A stretch of 64,000 nucleotides of DNA from Hyparrhenia diplandra (lineage: Eukaryota; Streptophyta; Magnoliopsida; Poales; Poaceae). Positions 35,515 through 46,860 of this stretch are shown piece after piece; within the stretch, counting starts at the first letter, position 1; every line of letters starts with the position of its first letter. The notes beneath the pieces were generated by a model. That model saw only the letters and a program-made list of their open reading frames with translations. It was not told the origin of the DNA and ran no database searches. Position numbers and translations under genes: made by a program. The stretch spans positions 1 to 64,000 of the forward strand of contig JADLZK010002646.1 of the NCBI GenBank assembly GCA_015847255.1, written 5' to 3'.

Positions 35515-38500
35515 AGCAAACATGGAAAAGGACTAAAAATATAATTAGATAACCTTATTTGTTTACGTAATGATTTCCATGGGAGAACGGTTTGAGACCA
35601 CGTTGAAAAACTATAGCTAAATCTTGTACCATACTTTTATCTTTTTCTTTTATTCTATCTTCTCATCTTTTTCTATCTTCGTGGGATCAATTGATTCCAT
35701 ATTTATCTATCTTATCAAGTTGCACCCTTAAGCGGAAGCTCGCCACTAGAATCCTTAAATCTCATCCTTACATCCATTCGAGTAAGTGGGCCATTAGCTA
35801 CGCCTACGGTTGATCAAAATGATCATGAAGCAATACTTCTGGGAGTGAGAAGCGGGATCATATCTTCTATGGTAGGAGTCTTTGCCGACATCATGAAAGT
35901 GTTGTGCGCATGATCATCATGCTCTTTTTTTGGAGGAACCTTTTCTTTCCCTTTTTAAGCAAGGTTTGCTTTTGATTTAACTCGGGGAGAACGGTTTGAG
36001 ACCACGTTGGGTGAAACCCATATACTAGCATCCTTTATGACCACCCAAAGGAAGAAGAATCATCCTCCTTGATCAAAAAAAAAAATAGAAGTTCGGATAG
36101 CTATATCACCATCACTCCAATCCCAAGGCTTAGCTATCAACCCCAAATCATCAATGCGCTAAAAACCTTTAAGGGGAGAAGAAATTCAACCCTTGGATAT
36201 CTCTTTAGATGATGAGTTTCATGAACTTCCATGATGAGTTTCTTCACAAGAGACCATATATAATCCAAACCTCTTTTGAGATAATCTCTTAGAAAGCACC
36301 TTTATTACTACGTGAGAACATTGGGGAACCTCAAAGATGGCATATCTAATCATGCCATAGGAAGAGAGCAAAGCCATCAAGAAGCCACTCTGTCTCTCTC
36401 TTTCTATGTTCAAATTAGATAATTCTTTTTCAAACCCATCTTTAACCACATCCTTGAGCCCAATGAATCCTCTTGTGCCCTTTTCTTGCGTCTCCTCACG
36501 ATCCTAAAATATTATGAACGATCTAAGGAAGACCAAAAGGAGCGCATTTTATGGAGAACATCAATGAGCATAAAGACTACTTCATAAATGGAACTTTTCC
36601 ACCTAGTCCATGCTCATTTGAAAACTCCTAAACTGATTACCATCTCAATTCTTACCGCACATGAGATCTCCAATACTCTCTTTCTTAGAAAGGGTGGTTG
36701 TTGATGAATTTTCCTACGGCTTGAAATTTTGAGACTGGCATTATAAGGGAAACCACTTCATCATCTTGATTCATAATTTGAAAGTTTCCCAAGGACGAGT
36801 TTTTTTTGTCCTAAAAACAAGCACTCTAGGGGGAAATACTATAAAGACTTATATATCACTATATACCCCTACATTATGAGCATATTTTTCCTTCGGGTAT
36901 TCTTGTCACTGACCATGCCAGGTTTGGAGTAAAGAAGAACGAAGGATGACAATACGAGGTATGTCCAACCAGTCATTATGCAACATTGAAATTACATACA
37001 TAGAAACATTTATTGTCGTGTTGCTACACTAGCTTGGTTATCTTTACCTTTATGCATGCTCGACACTCATCATGCTCTATCATCTCTGTTTGAATAAATC
37101 TCTGTAATGCTTTCATGCTACCGTTGTTTGCTATAGTATGCTTAGGTTTTGAAGTATTTTTCATACACCTTTTAGATTAAGCAGGGTGCTTAGTTTAAAT
37201 TGTTTTCATGGCTCGAGTTAAACATGGTGTTTAGTTTGATTCCTGAAACCATAAGGTGTGGTGATCTTTCTTCTAAAGGCTTTTTAAATTAAGCGTGGTG
37301 CTTAGGTTAGAACGCCTTCCTAAATCAAATTAGACGTGGTGTCTAGGTTGACTTTTGAACCATAGTAAACTATAGTAGATGTTGGTATACTTTTGTTGGA
37401 CTAACCCCTGTAGAAAATAATAAACTCTGAAACAAGTTTGGGGGAGGTCGAGATGAACTCACTAGAGATGGAGCAAGACATGTGAGACATGACTTATGGA
37501 TAAAAGAATTCCCGATGAGCCAAGAAGAAGAAGAGTGACACAAGACAAGATCCACAATCAGAAGCACTCACTCATGGGGGAATTCATGGGTGATAGAAGC
37601 ATCAAGGAGGGAGGCCAACTCCATTAAAGATGATCAAGCCATCCTCTTCCTCCTGACATGCACCTGTCACTCCACATGCCACTCAAGAAGGAGAGAAGGA
37701 CCACCACAAGGTGTAATAGCGCCATCATATTCCAATAATAAAGGTAACACCTTGAGGTTAGTTGTCGTTAATTCCTCTTTACTATAGCATAAATGAAAAG
37801 TCAAAACATGCTAGAGTTATAGTTTCACATAATTCAATTTTGTTAACTCAGCATGTTAGCCTTTTAATTTCTAGCATCATTTTCTTGATCGCTCTTTATT
37901 TTGCTAAAAAGATTTACGTGCTAGATTCATCTTCTGATCTTACCACCCTTGTCATAAAAAGAACTTATACATTATCTTTATCTTGTTCAAAGTGCCCACA
38001 AGGTTAGAGTAGAAGTAAATGAAATTTTGGTTCTGATGGTGTTTTCCCACCAACAGAGCCCATGCACTTGATCTCTACCTTGTCTTTGCAAGCAGGACTC
38101 ACTTTGCGCAATAAGAGGAGAAGTCTTACTTCCCCAATTCCTATAAGTGGAAGTCCCCGACCTACAAATATGCACACTAAACAAGACAAGCCGCACCGCC
38201 ACCATCCAATCTTCCTTCAAGCGGTGAATCGGCGAAGAACATGGGCAACGCCATCACCAAGTGGCTATTAAGATCAGATGATGCACTTGAAGAGTGACCA
38301 AGGAAGATCAAAGTGAGCACGACATGGACGGAGGTGTAGACCACTTGACAAGAGTAATGGGTCAACATTCATCCCCATACTCCATCAAGAGGGCCTTACA
38401 CCACCACTATTGCCTACCTCACCACAAGACCCAAGAAGAACAAGACGCGGAGACGCTACTAAAAATCACAAGACCAGTTGGAACGGAGTTGACGAACAAG

Positions 38501-41031
38501 GAAGACATTAAGAAAGATTAAAGAAGTTCGCTCGGCCCCGACCAACTGAACACTCAGCACTGCCACTCCAAGAAAGGTCTCCTCCGAAGAAGCGACATGG
38601 AAGAAGAAAGAAGCATCACCTACTGAAGAGGACGTCAAGAGTACACCTTCGGAAGACCTACCACTACCCGTCATCAACTGAACAAACACCATCTCCATCG
38701 GCCACCTCATCTACGCCACTCGTCGAGATCATTGAAGGCACCATTTCGCATACCACGACATTCGACGAGATGCCATCGATGACGCACGCCATGGGAGTAA
38801 GTACTCAAAACTCTCGCCGAGAGGTAACTCAATATTTATCTCGCATATTTATTTTTCTCGCACGGCATATTTAAATTAACATATTTCCTTTAGCATATTT
38901 ACTTTCCTATACCTGCATAAAAAAAAAAATCATAAAATATGTTTTGCTTTTCTGCATCAGTTTCTTTAAGCCCCATGCAAGTACCCCCTTGTTGTGGCGG
39001 CATAAAAAAAAAAAATCCAAAAATATTGCATTCATATGTTTTTGCATCATCATTCTTTTTGCATAGAAAAATTCCTAAAAATATGTGGGCACATGAAGGT
39101 CCACGCTTTTACAGAAGAAATCCAAAAATACGTGAGCACATGAAGGCTCACAATATGTTCCTAGAATTTGTTCCTTCGGGTATATGCGAGAATTAATATT
39201 TGCGGGGAGAACATTTAAGGAGAACCCGAAGGCGAACAATTTCAAGGACGAATCAAAGGACTACTTCAATATCCAAATTTTGGGGAGAGCACCCCGATTA
39301 TCACGATAGGTATTACTATTCTATCTTTTAAATTATTAGCTAGTTATTATATATGTTTGCTTTGATTAGAGTTAATAAGTCTTAGAGTTTAAGTCTTAAA
39401 GTTAGTTCGATTAATTCGGTTAGTTCGGTTTAGTTAAAATTAGTTTACTTTAAATATTAGGATTCGAATTATATAATAAAGTGCTCTTATGGAAGTCATC
39501 CACAAGCCGAGTCAATTATTCTCCATATATTTACGGATATGTTTTTGTCTCCACCATGCTTTGTATGCAAGATAACGAAAAATAAGTGTGGGGAGATCCT
39601 CGACAACCAAACAGAATTTTTCGCGACCAAAATCAAAAATTCGGAACCAAGACGGAACCATCGACTTCGCACGACGAACCGTTGCCCACGACACCGTCGG
39701 GGGGAGGCCGACCGCCCATATACCAGCCGACCGGTCCCCCGCCTGGTCCCACGTAGGCCCCCGCTTCGTCCACCGCTCGGTTTGCTTCCTAAAACTTTTC
39801 AATTTTCGCAAATTACTTTCCGTTCGAATTAAAATAAGTCTTTTTCTGTTATGGTATGTTTTCCCTATATGAAAAAAATGTCTTGTTAACCCATGAACAA
39901 AGTTTTGCATGATTAAATTCCTACATATACTGTCACTTGTTGGGATGCTTTAATTGCTTAAAACATGAGAAATAATAAAGTTAGAATAATGAGATCCTCT
40001 TTCTTTTATCTTGTCTTTGGAGAGTTATTTATTTCAAAATATTAAAATCATTAGTTATGCTTCTCCTTTGTGAATCAATGATACATCCTAATAGAGCCGT
40101 AGCAATCACTAAAGATATATCTAATTAATTGTTGCTTTCTTGTGTTGAGCTTTGTCAAAACCACGACCCATGTTGAAATTTGTCTAAAGTCTAAGATCAA
40201 GATCACATACACTGCTTTCACTAAAGTATCCATGCTCTAAAAAGTTTTAATCTCTATCTCCCATAATTTTAATTGTTAAAAAAGGTACAGCTATGAAAAA
40301 GCCAAATGTTCAAAATTCTAAGAGTGGAGAGAAAAGTGAGAGAGAGGAGAAAATGAGCAAGTGTTCTACGGGTCGAAGAACCCCCTCTAAAAAAAAAAAA
40401 AAAAAAGAGAAAAAGGCAAAAATGAAGAGAAGAATAATGGACAAGTGTCCGAGGGTGAGTAGGGCCCACTTCTCTAATAAATAAGAGAGTAAAAATGGAC
40501 AAGTGTCCGAGGGTGAGTAGAACCCACCTCTCCACTAAATAGCTGGTTACCTCGCTTGGAAAATAAATAAATGTTCCAAAAAGGGAGATAGACGATTTTC
40601 AACTAGAGAGAGCAGTGATAATAATAATCTTGACTCACATGCACATCTTGATCTATGACTTATGACATCTATCTCCATGGATCCACAGTTGACTCAGCAA
40701 TAAATACAAGGTAAGTGTGATACATGTTCTTGAGCTCCACATATGATATAATAAATGAACTGTGAGGATATAATACACTTTGAGAGACTTGAGAGTATCA
40801 CAAAGGAGTAAGTAGAGCTATGTTTTCTTTTCAAAACTTATGCAAAATCTCTCCAAGTGACTTGGTTTAAGAATTTAAGGTGATCTGTTTCTAACCATTT
40901 CATGCTCAGATATCCCAAGGTGCAGGTATAACCATGGAGTATAATTATGATCCATTCTTTGTCTCTACGGTTACATTAAAGTTAGACCATCCTTTTATCG
41001 AGGACGAGTAAAAGCCTAAGTGTGGGGAGTT
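35515..41031 (+). other. LTR retrotransposon interior, non-coding
   Basis: A 25-bp phrase beginning GGGAGAACGGTTTGAG is repeated at 35581-35605 and 35985-36009. 36095-37095 is inverted relative to 33650-34250. 37150-37350 has several TAAGCGTGGTGCTTAG-like phrases. 39580-39830 is GC-richer. Frames are short in all six readings and no retroviral-type domain is recognised. Confidence 0.6.
41018..41029 (+). other. Polypurine tract of the LTR retrotransposon
   Basis: AAGTGTGGGGAG immediately 5' of the right LTR start (TGTTGACAC at 41032) fits the plus-strand priming site used during reverse transcription. Confidence 0.6.
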
Positions 41032-42411
41032 TGTTGACACTTGTTAATGCATACTTTTAATTATCAACTAAACATGGAAAAGGACTAAAATATAATTAGA
41101 TAACCTTATTAGGGGTTTCTACTAATGATTTCCATGAGTTTTGGTAAAGTTGTGATTTGCGAGGGACTTAATGTAAAAACAGCGAGAATTGATGTGTCAT
41201 AACGCAACGCAATCCAACTCGAAACAAGTCTAGAAGGCTCCGGATTACTCCCCGGCGTGAACGAAACTTGACATCGAAGAAAACATCATCTAGAAGACTC
41301 CGGAAGCCACGACGCATCGCGGGGCCAGTGGTGGGACCCACCCCGGGCCGATCGCCCAATAACCAGGGCCGATCGGCCCGGCTTGGCGCCAAGTTGCCCC
41401 TGTCTCCGGAAGCTTCCTCCACCGCCTCTAAGACGCAATCTAAACCCGGTCGTATAATGTCGGTTTGATCCAATGGTCATCGTTCATTGTCAAGGCCCAT
41501 GAAGATTAGTACCATATTGTTTCTTTGAAGCTGAAGAGACATAAGAAGACCCATATATATATAGACCCCTAGGCCCCCGGCTTCAAGCATCCGAGATCAA
41601 CTCATCATCATATCGATCGAGATCCCAGCTCTAGTCGACGGCCTTAGCTCTAGTTCAAGAACTAGAAGTAGAAGATTAGACAAGATGTAGAACTAGAAGC
41701 CCTAGATTAGAGTTGAGAGTAGAGCTTCAAGTTGAGAGAATTAGAGCGCGGTTGAGGCGGAGTTGAAGGAAGGCCGGGAGGCTGTCGGCGCCTCCATCTT
41801 CTTCTTCCTCCTCGGAGTTGGTGCCATTGGAGCGCAACTCGAGATCTTGTGGATTGTTCGACTTCCATTCGAGTAAGTGGTATTGTCTCTATTGTTCTTA
41901 AGGTTCGTATTTCTTTGATAAGATTACTTTGATTCTTGGTTGCTCTTGAGTTGAAGTTGTTAGATTAATGTAAGCGTGGTGCTTAGATTGACTAGCTTAT
42001 TACGAATACCTTCTATAGGCCGGGGTGAAGACACTTGTTAAGGCTGATCGTGGTGGTGACAAGCGCCATTGAGTCCTTTGTCACGCCGCCCCCGTTTATA
42101 GAAATCGTAGGAGCCCCCGCGTTGTTAGCGTAGATTCCCTTTATTAAGAGTTTCTTCATGACAACCCCTCTTAAGAACAATGTGCAAATGATTTACTTGA
42201 AGTGAGAACAAGACCTTCCTAATAGAACTCCTTACCTCTCTTTTAATCTAGTTTTAGCCACTCTGGATTTAGCTATACACTTCGACGTACTCTCTTACCT
42301 TCTCCCCGTGGATTCGATATTTAAAGCCCTATTCGGGTGAAGTGCTCACCGGTATCCGTTAAACTATGGATTATCCATCATAATATTCCTGTAGGTTAAC
42401 AAATACCAACA
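41032..42411 (+). repeat. Right LTR, 1380 bp
   Basis: TG...CA boundaries. It shares its first 130 bp and last kilobase closely with the left LTR. It has a private GC-rich stretch (about 41301-41407, with GGGCCGATCG repeats) where the left LTR has the inverted insert. TATA box at 41553-41563. Confidence 0.75.
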
Positions 42412-42524
42412 TACATACATGCCCAACCCAGGGAAATGATGAAAACCTCCCCTCCCATCTCCTTTATAAAGGGGAGAGAGAGGCAAGGTGGAAGGTGAAG
42501 GATATCTTTAGCCACCATTCAATG

Positions 42525-42583
<59 letters not shown>

Positions 42584-42590
42584 TCTATTT
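42412..42590 (+). repeat. Duplicated repeat, copy 2, right part
   Basis: Continues copy 2 after the LTR retrotransposon. GATGAAAACCTCCCCTCCC and CACCATTCAATGAGCTCT match copy 1 at about 29648-29735. The homology ends in the CT microsatellite. Confidence 0.75.
42527..42580. repeat. (CT)27 microsatellite
   Basis: Twenty-seven perfect CT units. The equivalent position in copy 1 (about 29731-29745) has only GAGCTCTCCCCTCTTACTC, so the tract expanded after the duplication. Confidence 0.9.
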
Positions 42591-43436
42591 ATACGGGGGT
42601 CCAAAACCAAGCATCAACCCCTTGTCTAAGCAAACACGTCATAGACTGAATGCCAAAGATCCCAATCCCTTAAGCCAAAAAAATATATAGGATGAGAACT
42701 CCAAAATTTTAATGTTGGGACTTGTATAACTTCATGCAAATAATCCAATTGATGAAAAGTTTTGAGGTACAACTGAACTTAGAAGCCATTAGTGGGAGGG
42801 CCTCACCTCATCATTGTCACAATGCTTCTACTTCAGAATTCTTTTCATCGCATCCAAAACTTTCTTCATTGGACCCTTAGCTTTAATAAATTTTGTGAAC
42901 TATAAGTTGTTTCCAACCTTGATAAATCTTTCAGGAGGTCTGTTATATGGAAAGGAATCCCGTTATATGGTATCACATTAACAATATATAGGGCTTGGTT
43001 AGTCGTTATTACCACCTCCGGGATCTTTCATAGATTTGGTTCGGTCTTACTTGGTCTCCACATGCAGCTCAGAGGCCAACCCCGCCAAAAAATTGCTCCA
43101 TCGCCTCTCAACGGGAACCTAAACATGGCACAAACTTTTTAAAGGTAATAGGCACCGAAGGTTGTTCATTGTTGTCCCTCGAGAGATGAAACCTGTCTTA
43201 TCCAAAACTATAATGAACTTGAGCTTTAGGGCCGTATTGCATCGATCGGTACAACACAATATTGCCTCACAACCTCAAGGGCGGGCATCTCACCCTTGTA
43301 TTTAGATAAGATCTCTTAGGCATACGGCCGCGTCGGTGCCCATGGGAGTGTTCTCGAGGTCATTGGGACAGATCCCTTCCTGGTTGTAATCACCAAGAAA
43401 GCCAAGCATCTTCCCGTCCTCAAACAATGGGGCTCA

Positions 43437-43585
43437 CTAAGCCACTTAAGAACACTTAGGCTCACTAACCCCACGTCATCTTTTATTATTAGCGGTCAAA
43501 TAGAAGGTGCATCTTCTTTTATTATTAGCGTCCAAATAAATCTCATAAGCCACTTAAGAACACGTGGGGCTCACTAACCCTTTCA
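43437..43585 (+). repeat. Local imperfect duplication
   Basis: GCCACTTAAGAACAC followed by GGCTCACTAACCC occurs near 43441 and again near 43550. CATCTTTTATTATTAGCG-like sequence occurs twice between them (about 43477 and 43511). Confidence 0.6.
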
Positions 43586-44017
43586 TATCAATATGATGGC
43601 TTAATAAACTCATCGATGAATTTGTACAAGATATTATGATAATTGTTAGTACTTATATTTTGAACTTTATTGACTTAACGGGAGTAGAGAACTTGGATAC
43701 AACCTTCAACTTCTAGATGAAAATAAGCAAAAAGAACTCATCAACGTTAGATAATGAGCAAATGCCGATAATTGAACCAACATACTATTAGGGTGCCGCC
43801 CATGGATGTTAGTACCGTTATGCGGTGGACCTCTACCTCCTCCTCCTCCACCACCTTGAAAATAAGCATCAATGAAACCATTGATAAAGTTCTCATTAGC
43901 AACATGAAGTCCCGCAAAAGGATGCATATGAGTTCTTCCCCATCATCCAACCCGTTAAGAGAAAACTCATCACTAGGGTTTCTAGCCATAGTTTGGCTCT
44001 CTGCAAATAACACTCAG

Positions 44018-44188
44018 AAGTAAGAAGAAGATCCAATCATTCAAAAATTGCGCAGCACCAAATACAAAAAATGACAATCATCAGGGAGGACAAGGGAGTC
44101 AAAGTAAGAAGAAGATTCAATCATTTAACATTGCACAACACCAACTATAGAAAACGACTATCATTAGGGATGACAAGGAGTCAAGGAG
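44018..44188 (+). repeat. Two-unit tandem repeat, about 86 bp
   Basis: Two adjacent units run from AAGTAAGAAGAAGAT through CAATCATT and GACAAGG to AGTCAA, the second beginning about 44104. A third partial piece (GACTATCATCGGGGATGACAAGGG) lies at about 44760. Confidence 0.65.
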
Positions 44189-46680
44189 TAAAGATGGAGG
44201 GTCACGAGGAGGTGGCTGGGTTGCATGGTCAAGTGGCGTGGTGGATATGGAGACGGTCGGTCGGGTCCATGGGTGGTGGCTCACCTGCGGATACGAAGGT
44301 GCGGGTGGCATGACTGTGCAAGCCAAAGCATTAGGAGGCAACTATTGACAACAGAAAATCGAAGAGATAGGGGAACGATGAGCACCTACGACTTGTATGC
44401 GCGTCATGATAGGGGGTTGGCCTAGATCTTCCTTCACGGTGCCCACTCAATCCATTTGTAGGGGGGCACTGGCGAGTGGGATGGGTGGAGCACTACCAGG
44501 AACGAAGAGGGGAGGGGAGGAGAGGGAGGCACCGCTAAGTGGCGAGGGGATGGGAGAAGGGAGGGGAGGAAGGTGCCGCCAGATGGGAGGGGCTAGGAGG
44601 GAGACGCAACGGGGTAAACAAGAGAGGGGCGCAGCGAGTAGACAGGAGGGTATTTTTTTGAATGAATAATTGTATTGAAATTTTCCAAGGTTGGCAAGTG
44701 GATAAAAACATGTTTGAACTATGTTGTATAGTGTGGCATGCGATTCTTTTAAAGAAAACGACTATCATCGGGGATGACAAGGGAGCTGCTGCCCGCTGGC
44801 TAGTCGGATCGGATTTGGGCTGCTTGTCTAAGAGGCCCATCAACGCCCCGTCCGATGGATGAAAACTTGATGGGACGGCCGAAGCGAGCATTACCGTCAT
44901 GGATAAGTAGGGTATGCTCGTGAAAAAAAAAAGATAGTATCTTGGTACGTTATTATGTCAAAGTGTCAAACTAGTACCATAACAATTTTTCTATGAAGTT
45001 TCTAAGATTAAACTAGATTTTTTGTATTCTTAATTCCATTATTTTTTATATAAAAAATATTTGGATATGCTTTAGGAAAAATATTTTAAGAAACCATTGT
45101 ATGTATTTTAGAAAATATTTTAAGTCCCATTTACCTCTCTAATTTTTAACTTATTAGTTCGATTTATATTATCCTCTAAAAAATATCGACGCTTCAGTAA
45201 ACCCACCCAAAATAAATATAAAAAAAGGTGAGAAGCTTAAAAACGGGCCTTGCCAACTTGCAGTTTATGGAGCAAAATTTTACTACCACTTTAGTTTATG
45301 CAATTTAATATAAATGGCGAAAAATAGGAAAAACTTCTTCCACTCCACTTCGTTTTGTAGAGAAGTGGGAATAAAATTACTGACCCAACGGCGAGTAGCA
45401 TGAACCACACAAGGTTGGACACTAACAATAATCACCGACTTAAACAATGGAGTTTAGGAGGTGTATTAAGTGAGGAACTAATGTGCGATTAAGGTGACGT
45501 GCACGGCCGTTCAAGGCTCATGCAATCTTCCAGTTCCAGCCTTGTCATGGTCCCCTGTCCAGTGGCCACCATGCAGGCGAAAGAGCTCACACAACGCTTC
45601 CTGCCTAGAAGCCAGGAGTGGATCACCAAAAATGCTTCGTGGAACTTGATGGCGATTGCGTCGTCGTCCGGTGTATCAGTCACCACGTGATCAGGTCGCC
45701 TAGCCCGCTTGTTCAAGAAGACATGTCACGCCGACTTCTCCGGATGAGGATGAGGGAAGGCCGATTTGGCGGCCAACCGGTCACTGCGACGTGGGATCCA
45801 GTCACCGTCGATAACCCTTGAAGTACGGACGTGAGGCAGAGCCTTGATCAGAGGCTCCTCCAACGACATCCTTAAGGAGTCGATGAGGGTTGTCACTGAA
45901 GGTGATGTAGACGCGGCAGCAACAGGTGTGGGAGTTGTGTGGGTGGTGCGGCAGCAGGAGGTGTCAGTGCAGCACACACGGTCCCGGCGACATCACCAAC
46001 CACCTTTGATGCTTCAGTATCTGCGAGGTTGAGCTGGACCATGTGTGGCGGCGAAAGGGGGACCGCCAACACTGCCTGGGCCTCTAGAGAAGTGGATGGG
46101 CACATGACAAGAGAGGCCGCGAGCTCATCGAGAGTCAATCTAAACGTGAGGTATTTGCACCCTCACACGGCGGCTCTAGTGAGAGCGGGTCTATAGAAGC
46201 GGCGGGGTTGTCGGAGCAGGAGCCGGGAGCCACGAGGGAGACCGGGCTCCTACCGATGATGTAGAAATGGTGCGATGCAAGATTTGGAAGTTCAAACTTC
46301 AATGGAGAGCGTCGAAGAACCACGTTGTTACACGAAGACGTGATTTCAAAATTATTTTTATATTATATTTTCAATGGAAAAATTAATTTCATTTACACTA
46401 GGCCATGTTTCCATTTTTGAGCAAGCCTTTCTTGGCCTTGGTAGGAAGGGGGAAAAAAACGAGATCTTCTTTGCAAGAAGGGGAAAAAACGAGAACTTTT
46501 TTGCACCCAAGAGTGTTCAAATAAGTTTCTTCATTTTTAACTAGGATGGGTCATGAAACCTGCCAAAACCTTGTTAATTCTTCGGTAACTTTCATGAGGT
46601 TTCGCACAAGGTTTTTTTTTCTGAATTTATTTGCAGTGTAATAGTAAATAAAGCTAAATTTCCATCAAAAATAATAAAGC

Positions 46681-46760
46681 GCTGCAATTCACATGAAAGG
46701 GCCGCTGCAATTCACATGAAAGGGCCGGCCCAGCCCACATTACGTAGCCTAGCCCATCCG
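46681..46760 (+). promoter_or_regulatory. F-box gene proximal promoter with 23-bp tandem duplication
   Basis: A perfect 23-bp unit beginning GCTGCAATTCACATG is repeated at 46681-46703 and 46704-46726. GGCCGGCCCAGCCCAC and AGCCCATCC follow (about 46725-46760). GGCCCA/TGGGCC-type site II elements are common just upstream of broadly expressed plant genes. No clear TATA box is seen before the ATG at 46861. The regulatory role is inferred. Confidence 0.5.
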
Positions 46761-46860
46761 GTCCACAACAGCAGCAGCGCGGCGCTTTCTGCCACTCCAC
46801 TTCGCCGTCGCCCGTCGAACCAGATCCACCGCGCCTGCCGCCGTATCCCGTCGCCGCGCG

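Larger units (their letters stand above)
33171..42411 (+). mobile_element. Non-coding LTR retrotransposon (LARD-like), about 9.2 kb
   Basis: Two direct long terminal repeats start TGTTGACACTTGTTAATG and end AACAAATACCAACA: left 33171-35514, right 41032-42411. A purine-rich tract (AAGTGTGGGGAG, 41018-41029) precedes the right LTR. The flanks are AACAT before and TACAT after, a 5-bp target duplication with one mismatch. Copy 1 of the host repeat shows the site without the element. The roughly 5.5-kb interior has only short frames and no recognisable gag, protease, reverse transcriptase or integrase motif, so it is non-autonomous. No ordinary tRNA-Met primer-binding site follows the left LTR; instead an LTR-like fragment (35519-35580) sits there. 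Structure is disturbed by rearrangement. Confidence 0.8.
42591..46680. other. Repeat-rich intergenic DNA, no gene recognised
   Basis: Holds two local duplications listed separately and GC-rich patches at 44200-44640 and 45490-46320 with overlapping, unrecognised frames. A minus-strand pair of frames (43706-44013) encodes MARNPSDEFSLNGLDDGEE and, in another frame, a Gly-rich tract. It may be a decayed transposon protein but I cannot name it. Confidence 0.4.

Noticed and set aside
35515..41031. Gag-pol polyprotein in the LTR retrotransposon
   Set aside because: No frame longer than about 130 codons and no reverse transcriptase, protease or integrase motif was found on either strand.
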